DNA from: Candidatus Accumulibacter affinis
GTDB taxonomy: Bacteria; Pseudomonadota; Gammaproteobacteria; Burkholderiales; Rhodocyclaceae
Length of the DNA: 64,000 nucleotides
NCBI GenBank assembly: GCA_016713625.1
Contig: JADJOT010000009.1
Location: forward strand, 558,001-622,000
Reading direction: 5' to 3'
How positions within the stretch are numbered: position 1 is the stretch's first letter; each line of letters starts with the position of its first letter. The position numbers and the translations under genes are program-made. Below, in pieces: positions 58,436-64,000 of the stretch. The notes beneath the pieces are model-generated. The model was not told where the DNA came from and ran no database searches. It was given only the letters and a program-made list of their open reading frames with translations.

Positions 58436-60126
58436 AAACGTCGATATTACTCCGTTACGCTGCGCCCTATCGCGCCAGCCTCGCCTTCGCCAGCGGGCTG
58501 ATGCTGATCGAGACCGCGTTGTCGCTGGCAGTTCCCTGGTTGGGCGGTCGCTTTGCCGCTGGCGTGTGGGCTGATGGCCAGGGGCGACGCAACGTCGCCT
58601 GGGTGCTGGTGGTGCTGGTGGCTCTTTTTGCAGCACAGGCGCTGCTCAAGTTCGCCACTGGCTATCTGTTGAGCCGCGGTGCGCAGGGAATTCTGGCTGA
58701 CCTGCGGGCTCGTCTCTATGACCATTTGCAGGCTTTGCCGCTGAGCTTTTTCCAGCAACGCCGACAGGGGGACCTCCTGGCACTGCTGACCTACGAGGTA
58801 GGGCAACTCTCCTCATTCATCACCGGCACCCTGCTGGCGGTGCTGCCACTCCTGTTGACGGTGGTCGGGGCGGTGCTGCTGATGATTCGCACTGATGCCC
58901 TGCTCGGGATTCTGGTGGCCATCTCGATCCCTCTCTTCTATCTGCTGCTCAAGGTCATGGGGCGCCGACTGCGGCCGCTTTCCCGCGACTTGCAGACGGA
59001 GTACGCCGACGCCGTGGCCATCGCCGAGGAAAACCTGGGCCTGTTGCCGTTGATCAAGACCTTCACTCGCGAAGCGCAGGAGTCGCAACGCTATCGCCTC
59101 CAGATCGAGCGCATCCGGCAACTGAGCACGATCCAGCAGCGCCTCTACGCGGCTCTCGGACCCGCCGTGCAGTTTATCGCGGCGACGGCCGTGGTACTCC
59201 TCCTGTGGTTGGCGAGCGAGCAAATCAGCGGCGGCGGCATGACGCCTGGCGAACTCGTCAGCTTCCTTCTCTACGCGGCGCTGCTGAGCCGCCCGGTCAG
59301 CGCACTGGCCGGCGTGTATGGCCAGACACAGCAGGTTCGTGGCACGCTGGAGCGCTTGCAGGAGGTCCTCGGGGAAACGCCGGAAGCAATATTTCCCGGC
59401 GGGCGCGCACTGCCGCGTGTGCGCGGCGAAATCCAGTTCTGCAACGTCAGCTTCGCCTACCCCGGGCGGGCGCCGGCACTCACCGAAATGTGCCTGACGG
59501 TTGCCCCCGGCGAGACTTTGGCGATCACCGGCAGGAACGGTGCCGGCAAAAGCACCCTGGCGCACTTGCTGATGCGTCTGCACCAACCCGATGCCGGGGA
59601 GATACGCATCGATGGCATCGATATCGCCAAGGTCAGCCTGCACAGCCTGCGCGGTCAGATCGGCATCGTTCCCCAGCAGGTACTGCTGTTCAGCGGCAGC
59701 GTGCGCGACAACATCGCTTATGGTCGCCCGGATGCCGACGCAACGGCGATCGAAGCGGCGGCGACGGTCGCGCAGGCGCATGAATTCATTACCCGTCTAC
59801 CGCAGGGCTACGACAGCATGATTGGCGACGACGGCGTCAGGCTCTCCGGCGGCCAGCGCCAGCGCATTGCTCTGGCACGCGCGCTGCTGAAAGACCCGCC
59901 GATCCTCGTGCTCGACGAGGCGACCGCGATGTTCGACCCACAGGGTGAAAAATCCTTCATCGAAGAATGCCACCACACCCTCGGTGAGCGAACCGTCCTC
60001 CTCATCACCCATCGGCCTGCCAGCCTGGCGCTGGCCGATCGGGTCGTTCGCCTGAAGGATGGCAAGATCCTGCCGGTCACGAGTTCGCCCTCCCCTGGCC
60101 GGACGTCGCCAGCTTCTCTGCCATGA
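58432..60126 (+). CDS. Lasso peptide ABC exporter (D protein)
   Basis: This 564-residue half-transporter has six membrane segments in the first 300 residues. The nucleotide-binding domain has Walker A GRNGAGKST (367-375), the Q loop IGIVPQQVLLFSGSVRDNIAYG, signature LSGGQRQRIALARALL (471-) and Walker B ILVLDEATAMFD with D495 and E496. It would work as a homodimer to export the finished lasso peptide and confer immunity. No N-terminal peptidase domain is present, consistent with a separate B2 protease. The start overlaps the truncated transferase gene. The D-loop reads ATAMFD instead of the common ATSALD. Confidence 0.85.
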   Translation: MKTSILLRYAAPYRASLAFASGLMLIETALSLAVPWLGGRFAAGVWADGQGRRNVAWVLVVLVALFAAQALLKFATGYLLSRGAQGILADLRARLYDHLQALPLSFFQQRRQGDLLALLTYEVGQLSSFITGTLLAVLPLLLTVVGAVLLMIRTDALLGILVAISIPLFYLLLKVMGRRLRPLSRDLQTEYADAVAIAEENLGLLPLIKTFTREAQESQRYRLQIERIRQLSTIQQRLYAALGPAVQFIAATAVVLLLWLASEQISGGGMTPGELVSFLLYAALLSRPVSALAGVYGQTQQVRGTLERLQEVLGETPEAIFPGGRALPRVRGEIQFCNVSFAYPGRAPALTEMCLTVAPGETLAITGRNGAGKSTLAHLLMRLHQPDAGEIRIDGIDIAKVSLHSLRGQIGIVPQQVLLFSGSVRDNIAYGRPDADATAIEAAATVAQAHEFITRLPQGYDSMIGDDGVRLSGGQRQRIALARALLKDPPILVLDEATAMFDPQGEKSFIEECHHTLGERTVLLITHRPASLALADRVVRLKDGKILPVTSSPSPGRTSPASLP

Positions 60127-60169
60127 TGACCGGAGCGCCATTTGTTGCGCGCAGCAAGCGGGTGTCGCC

Positions 60170-60634
60170 GTGCCGTCGCTGATCAGTCGTCTGAAAAAGT
60201 ACACCGCCCTGCACCGGGAGCAACGCCGGGTGGTACTGGCCACTCTGCTGTTTCTCCCTTTGTTCTGGGCCGGGCTGCGCGTGCTGGGGTTTTCCCGTTT
60301 TCGGGCCTGGCTCGCGCGTCGCCCACTCGCCGCTTCCGGGCAGTGCCCTGCACACGCAGAAGCCGCTGCCACTGGCGAATTGGTCAACCGGGCCGCGCGG
60401 CATGCGCTCGGCCCGGTGACCTGTCTGACCCGCTCGATGTGGCTCTGCTGCTGGTTGCGTACGCGTGGCGTGGTCAGCGAATTACGGATCGGCGTTCGAC
60501 TGGTGCACGGCAGGCTCGACGCGCATGCCTGGGTGGAACATGCCGGCAGGCCGATCAATGATGTTCAGGAGGTCGCCGAGCACTTTGCCGTTTTCGACGA
60601 ATCGCTGTCGCCCGGATCGTTTTCGGCACCATGA
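60170..60634 (+). CDS. Lasso peptide B2 protein (transglutaminase-like leader protease)
   Basis: This 154-residue cysteine protease of the PF13471 (lasso B2) family removes the leader. Its catalytic triad is readable: C85 (GPVTCLTRSMWLCCWL), H119 (LDAHAWVEHAGR) and D131 (INDV). The N-terminal part has a hydrophobic stretch (VVLATLLFLPLFWAGLRVLGF). The start is uncertain: GTG 60170 is the best in-frame choice, with a weak ribosome site. The stop overlaps the cyclase start (ATGA). It is separated from B1, as in proteobacterial clusters where B1 and B2 are two proteins. Confidence 0.85.
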   Translation: MPSLISRLKKYTALHREQRRVVLATLLFLPLFWAGLRVLGFSRFRAWLARRPLAASGQCPAHAEAAATGELVNRAARHALGPVTCLTRSMWLCCWLRTRGVVSELRIGVRLVHGRLDAHAWVEHAGRPINDVQEVAEHFAVFDESLSPGSFSAP

Positions 60635-62505
60635 GCGGCATCGCCGGCATTATTCGCTTTGACGGAGCAGCGATCGAGACTGAACTCCTGGCGGCGATGA
60701 CGGACGCCATGGCGCATCGCGGGCCCGATGGCATCGCGCACTGGAGGCGAGGCTCGGTGGCGCTTGGCCAGTGTATGCTTCGAACGACGCCGGAATCGCT
60801 GCAGGAAAATCAACCGCTCTGCAATGAAGACGAGAGCCTGGTGCTGGTCATGGATGGGCGAGTGGACAACTGGCAAGAACTGCGCCGCGAGTTGCTGGGG
60901 CATGGCGCCGTGCTGCGCGATCGTTCGGATGCCGAACTCGTGCTGCGCGCCTACCAGGCGTGGGGTCGGGAATGCGTGACGCATATCGATGGCGACTTCG
61001 CGCTGGTCATCTGGGACGCGCGGCGGAGAAGAGCATTCTGCGCGCGCGATCGCCTGGGCAACAAACCGTTCACCTACCACTGGGACGGCAGAACGCTGGC
61101 CTTTGCCTCGGAGCTGCATGCGATCCTGGTTTTGCCCTGGGTGGCCCAGGAGCTCAACCAGGGAATGGTGGCCGAGTTTATCACCGCCGAGTGGTACTCC
61201 CGGGACGAGACCTTCTGGAACGGGATCCTGCGCCTGGTGGCTGCGCACCGCCTGCAGGCAGGGGCCGGCGGCCTGCATCTGGATTGCTATTGGCAGCCCG
61301 ATCCATCGATCACGCTGCCTTGCCGGCAGGATGAAGACTACGTTGCGTATTACCGCGAGTTGTTTGCCGATACGGTGCGGCGCAAGTCGCGTTCGCATCA
61401 GCCGGTGGCGTGCGAGGTCAGCGGCGGGCTGGATTCGTCGGCGATCTTCGCCATGGCCGAGCATCTGCGGCGCCGGCAACAACTCCCGGCGCCGGCGATC
61501 AATGGCTATGTGCTCGATTTCGAGGGTGATCCGCAGGCCGACGAACTGGCCTATAGCCGGGCGGTTGGCGATTATCTGGGGGTGACCATTGAGGAAATCC
61601 CGCCCACCCGGAAGCCGCTTTCCTGGTACCGGGAGTGGGCTGGCAAGTATCGCGAATTTCCGGGTTATCCGAATGGCGTCATGCAGTGGGGAATCAGAAT
61701 CGAGGCCAGGAAACGGGGAAGTCGGGTTCTGCTCGCCGGGGTGGGCGGCGACGAGTGGCTTTGCGGCAACCGTTCTCTTTATGCCGAGGGGCTGGCCAGC
61801 GGGCAATGGGGAGACGTCTACCGTGCCTGGAGGAGCGACTTCGCCGCCGCTGGCCTGCACAGCTTCTGGTGGCTTGGCCGCTTCGGTCTGCTGCCGCTGC
61901 TGCCCGATTCTCTACAGGCCATTTTGCGACACGTCGCCGCGCGCGCGCGCGGCAGGCAGCGAGTCGATCGGCACGCCTGCCTGACGCCGGCCATGCGCAG
62001 CCTGATCGCGGAGCGGCGCGAAGCGTACCGTCGTGGATCGACGGAAATCCTCGCGGCGAAGCGGCATCGTGAAGACCTGGCGACGCTGGTCGACCCCTAT
62101 TCGGTTCTGGCACGTGAACTGACTGATCGGCGCAGCGCCAGCGCGGGGATCGAGCAGCGCGCGCCGTTTATCGACGCCAGAATGATTCAGTTTGCGTTCT
62201 CCGCACCCGAGCGACTTCGCCTGCAAGGGACGCTCAGCAAGGCCCTGCACCGAAAGGCCCTGCGCGGTCTGCTCCCGGAACTGGTTTTGCAACGTACGAG
62301 CAAGGCCGAATTCTCGACCCCCATCGCCTCGCACCTGCGCGAAATGGAGGACGAGTTGACCCAGCGCATCGCTTCGCAACGAGCTGACTGGGTGCCAACA
62401 CTCGTGGTCGGCGAAATTTTTGCCGCCAGTGCCAGCGCAGATCACCGGGCGGGAACGCCTGCACGGACCTTGTGGGGGCTGTTCGGGTGCGATGCGCTGT
62501 GCTGA
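60631..62505 (+). CDS. Lasso cyclase (asparagine-synthase-like C protein)
   Basis: This 624-residue protein would adenylate the ring-closing acid side chain of the core and form the isopeptide bond. The N-terminal class II glutaminase-like domain starts MSGIAGIIRF, so Cys2 of true asparagine synthetases is replaced by Ser, as expected for an enzyme that uses an amine rather than glutamine. The ATP-pyrophosphatase loop SGGLDSS is at 264-270, followed by VLLAGVGGDEWLCG and the C-terminal IEQRAPFIDARMIQFAFSAPERLRLQG...SKALHRKALRGLLPELVLQRTSKAEF. It overlaps the B2 gene. The transcript probably ends at the terminator downstream. Confidence 0.88.
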   Translation: MSGIAGIIRFDGAAIETELLAAMTDAMAHRGPDGIAHWRRGSVALGQCMLRTTPESLQENQPLCNEDESLVLVMDGRVDNWQELRRELLGHGAVLRDRSDAELVLRAYQAWGRECVTHIDGDFALVIWDARRRRAFCARDRLGNKPFTYHWDGRTLAFASELHAILVLPWVAQELNQGMVAEFITAEWYSRDETFWNGILRLVAAHRLQAGAGGLHLDCYWQPDPSITLPCRQDEDYVAYYRELFADTVRRKSRSHQPVACEVSGGLDSSAIFAMAEHLRRRQQLPAPAINGYVLDFEGDPQADELAYSRAVGDYLGVTIEEIPPTRKPLSWYREWAGKYREFPGYPNGVMQWGIRIEARKRGSRVLLAGVGGDEWLCGNRSLYAEGLASGQWGDVYRAWRSDFAAAGLHSFWWLGRFGLLPLLPDSLQAILRHVAARARGRQRVDRHACLTPAMRSLIAERREAYRRGSTEILAAKRHREDLATLVDPYSVLARELTDRRSASAGIEQRAPFIDARMIQFAFSAPERLRLQGTLSKALHRKALRGLLPELVLQRTSKAEFSTPIASHLREMEDELTQRIASQRADWVPTLVVGEIFAASASADHRAGTPARTLWGLFGCDALC

Positions 62506-62507
62506 CC

Positions 62508-62557
62508 GGCGAGGTGTTCCGACGTGAGTGTGTCGATAAATCTTACACTGCCTCGCC
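62508..62557 (+). promoter_or_regulatory. Stem-loop just after the cyclase gene
   Basis: GGCGAGG (62508-62514) and CCTCGCC (62551-62557) form a 7-bp outer stem. Inside it GTGAG/GTGTG and TTACAC can pair partly. It begins 3 bases after the cyclase stop. It may stabilise the mRNA end or take part in attenuation together with the terminator at 62624. Confidence 0.35.
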
Positions 62558-62623
62558 GCGCGCCATGGTCATGGCGAACCGCGCATCGAATATAACAAGC
62601 CTTTGGCCAACACGAACTCGGCT

Positions 62624-62649
62624 GGCAAGCATCTTGCTTTGTTTTTTTT
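62624..62649 (+). terminator. Intrinsic terminator between cyclase and precursor genes
   Basis: The stem GCAAG-CAT-CTTGC (62625-62637), extendable by one G-U pair, is followed by TTTGTTTTTTTT. This is a textbook rho-independent terminator about 120 bases after the cyclase stop and 122 before the precursor ATG. The precursor should therefore have its own promoter, or be reached only by read-through. Confidence 0.7.
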
Positions 62650-62719
62650 AATGCCTCAGAGGCCCTGAAGCAAGGTGCGGTCCGTGCTTTCTGTCGCTCA
62701 TCATCGGAAAACGCGGCCT

Positions 62720-62746
62720 GCTTGGTGGTCACCCAATTGACCAAGC
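62720..62746. promoter_or_regulatory. Inverted repeat upstream of the precursor gene
   Basis: GCTTGGT (62720-62726) and ACCAAGC (62740-62746) are exact inverse copies with 13 bases between, ending 25 bases before the precursor ATG. It could be an operator or an mRNA hairpin near the ribosome site. No matching -35/-10 pair is obvious. Confidence 0.4.
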
Positions 62747-62771
62747 GTTGGACAGAAAAGGGAAATTCGCA

Positions 62772-62942
62772 ATGAAAGAAGACACGACAACCAGCGAAGC
62801 AACGGCAGTCAAGCCAGCTTCCTCGAGAAAACCGTATCGTCGCCCAACGCTGCAGGTATTTGGCAGTCTGCAGCTATTGACCCAAACCAAGGGCGGCAGT
62901 GCGTTTGACGCAACGGAAGAAAGGCGGCTGGACAAAAACTAG
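62772..62942 (+). CDS. Predicted lasso peptide precursor (A)
   Basis: This 56-residue peptide has ATG 62772 behind AAAAGGGAAATTCGC. Residues 1-40 look like a leader: charged N-terminus, then PYRRPTLQVFGSLQLLTQTK, which has the YxxPxL...G motif bound by the B1 recognition domain and a Thr at the penultimate position, as the B2 protease requires. The predicted core is GGSAFDATEERRLDKN (41-56): Gly1 could bond to Glu9 to give a 9-residue ring and a 7-residue tail with Arg11/Arg12 as possible plugs. It lies between the cyclase and kinase genes. Core and ring are predictions. Confidence 0.72.
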   Translation: MKEDTTTSEATAVKPASSRKPYRRPTLQVFGSLQLLTQTKGGSAFDATEERRLDKN

Positions 62943-63023
62943 TCTCCGTCGGCGCAGCGCCGGACTTCGCGGTGCTGGCCAGGATCATGCGCACCGTGTT
63001 CATTTAGGGTTCAGGGAAAGCCA

Positions 63024-63890
63024 ATGGTGGTCGATTTTCAGTTGCAGGAGGTCTCTGAGCAGGGGCCGGTGGCTCTCACGCCATTCCACCAATGGGTCTT
63101 TCCCGGCGGCGCGATCTGGACGCAGTTTTACCGCCAGACCGGCAAATACCTGCTGCGCTTTCCCGGTCTGGCGGATTTTCACGTTTCCGAGGACGGCGGC
63201 CAGGTGGTCTGTCGACCTGCTGCGGGCGTGTCGGCGCAGACGGTCCTGCATCTCTACGAGAACCAGGTCGTGCCGCTCGCCTTGAGCTTGCTCGGAACGT
63301 TGGTGTTTCATGCCAGCGCAGTCGAAGTAGATGGGTACGGGATTGCCTTTGTCGGCGAGTCTGGACATGGCAAATCCACCCTGGCGGCAAGTTTTTCGAC
63401 CAACGGCTTTCGTTTTCTTTCCGATGACGGGTTCATCGTCGAAGAGGCCGGGGACGGCTATCGGGTACTTCCGAGCCACCCGTCGATCCGCCTCTGGGGT
63501 GACAGCGAGAAGGCCTTGATGGGGCATGGGGTAAAGCTTGCGCCGCCGGTGCAGTACAGCCCCAAGGCGCGTTTTCTGGCCGATGACAGGGTCGTCTTCT
63601 GCGCCGAGCCGCAGCCCTTGCAGCGAGTTTATTTCCTTGGTGAGGGCAAGTCGCCAAAGATAAGTTTCCAGCGCATGAGCGCCAGCGAAGCGCTGATCGA
63701 ACTGGTCAAGCATTCTTTCCTGCTCGACATCGAGGCGCGCGACTTGATTGCCGCGCATTTCGACCGGGTGGCGAAGCTGGCTGCGCAACCCGTCCATTAC
63801 CGCCTCGATTACCCGAGGCGTTTCGAGCAACTGGCGCTGGTGCGGCAGGCAATTGTCGACCACACCTGCGAAGCAAAGGAGGCAGCATGA
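63024..63890 (+). CDS. HprK-like kinase of the lasso cluster
   Basis: This 288-residue P-loop kinase is related to HPr(Ser) kinase/phosphorylase. Walker A GESGHGKST is at 111-119, preceded by FHASAVEVDGYGIAFV (H96), and followed by FLSDDGFIVEE with the D134/D135 pair and HPSIRLW. In paeninodin-type clusters such kinases phosphorylate the C-terminal Ser of the precursor. Here the precursor ends in Asn, so the target would differ (Ser43 or Thr48 in the core, or a leader residue). The gene lies 81 bases after the precursor and overlaps B1 (ATGA). A truncated relative is at 55783-56166. Confidence 0.82.
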   Translation: MVVDFQLQEVSEQGPVALTPFHQWVFPGGAIWTQFYRQTGKYLLRFPGLADFHVSEDGGQVVCRPAAGVSAQTVLHLYENQVVPLALSLLGTLVFHASAVEVDGYGIAFVGESGHGKSTLAASFSTNGFRFLSDDGFIVEEAGDGYRVLPSHPSIRLWGDSEKALMGHGVKLAPPVQYSPKARFLADDRVVFCAEPQPLQRVYFLGEGKSPKISFQRMSASEALIELVKHSFLLDIEARDLIAAHFDRVAKLAAQPVHYRLDYPRRFEQLALVRQAIVDHTCEAKEAA

Positions 63891-64000
63891 AATTGTCCGA
63901 CCAAGCGAGTATACCGGCCCAGGTCATGGGACGACAGGTCGGTGCCGAAGCCGTGATTCTGGACCTCGCCCGCGGCACCTATTACGGGCTGGATGCGGTT
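63887..64000 (+). CDS. PqqD-like RiPP recognition protein (lasso B1), partial
   Basis: Only the first 38 residues are in the window: MKLSDQASIPAQVMGRQVGAEAVILDLARGTYYGLDAV. The pattern of two strands ending in LDLxxGxYYGLDxV is the start of the PqqD/RRE fold, which binds the precursor leader and hands it to the B2 protease. A strong ribosome site (AAAGGAGGCAGC) precedes the ATG, which overlaps the kinase stop. The gene continues beyond the window edge, and more cluster genes may follow. Confidence 0.82.
   Translation, partial: MKLSDQASIPAQVMGRQVGAEAVILDLARGTYYGLDAV

Noticed and set aside
60123..60180. Micro-frame MMTGAPFVARSKRVSPCRR coupled to the exporter stop
   Set aside because: It has an ATGA overlap but only 19 codons, no leader motif and no relatives I recognise; more likely the 5' region of the B2 gene.

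Overview
The window is high-GC DNA from a betaproteobacterium. A Rhodocyclales / Candidatus Accumulibacter-like host is my inference. It rests on two adjacent PPK2 polyphosphate kinases, a PEP-CTERM exosortase substrate behind a sigma-54-like promoter, a class of cobalamin genes (cobE, cbiG, cobQ) and heavy loading with insertion sequences. No rRNA, tRNA or CRISPR array was recognised.

Layout. (1) 1-15,100 is a mobile-element graveyard: a DDE integrase fragment, a degraded recombinase-in-trio (RIT) element, an IS21-like element with two accessory genes, a MuB/TniB-like ATPase remnant, two paralogous small basic proteins whose genes carry GTGACsGTCAC boxes exactly 43 bp apart, and remnants of IS701, ISAzo13, ISAs1 and IS66 elements. 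Three toxin-antitoxin modules sit among them: higBA (intact), hicAB (toxin truncated) and phd/vapC (intact). (2) 15,200-22,640 is chromosomal: a B12-binding radical SAM protein, a ParB-like nuclease-fold protein, a LysE-type exporter, an EF-hand protein, and a CpxRA-like two-component pair beside a Spy/CpxP-like remnant. (3) 22,650-28,000 is a cobalamin locus. cobD(cobC), cbiB and cobQ look complete, but cobI, cbiG, cobE and a cobJ-bluB fusion each have their middle missing while their start/stop overlaps survive. (4) 28,000-37,100 holds two PPK2 genes, an RND efflux operon (membrane fusion protein, pump, NodT-type outer-membrane factor) and an unknown membrane protein. (5) 37,300-39,670 is an antibiotic-biosynthesis-monooxygenase gene split by a group II intron inserted antisense to it; the exon junctions can be read to the base. 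(6) 39,840-55,210 is ordinary chromosome: OsmC, a BT1-like MFS carrier, DUF2339 and DUF3999 proteins, a CHRD/PEP-CTERM protein, a ComB-like phosphatase, DUF2950 and DUF3300 proteins, EttA, and ferredoxin-NADP reductase divergent from a FinR-like LysR regulator. (7) 55,780 to the window end is a lasso-peptide (RiPP) gene cluster: kinase and nucleotidyltransferase relics, an intact nucleotidyltransferase, exporter (D), B2 protease, cyclase (C), precursor (A), an HprK-like kinase and a PqqD-like recognition protein (B1, cut by the window edge).

How it fits together. In the lasso cluster the predicted 56-residue precursor would be recognised by B1, cut by B2, closed by the ATP-dependent cyclase, possibly modified by the kinase and nucleotidyltransferase, and exported by the ABC protein. 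Most joins in the cluster are ATGA overlaps, so the products should be made in step. An intrinsic terminator lies between cyclase and precursor and would separate their expression. The most unusual observations are the serial internal deletions in the cob genes, the antisense intron, the regularly spaced boxes embedded in small coding sequences, and a kinase-bearing lasso cluster whose predicted core has no C-terminal serine.
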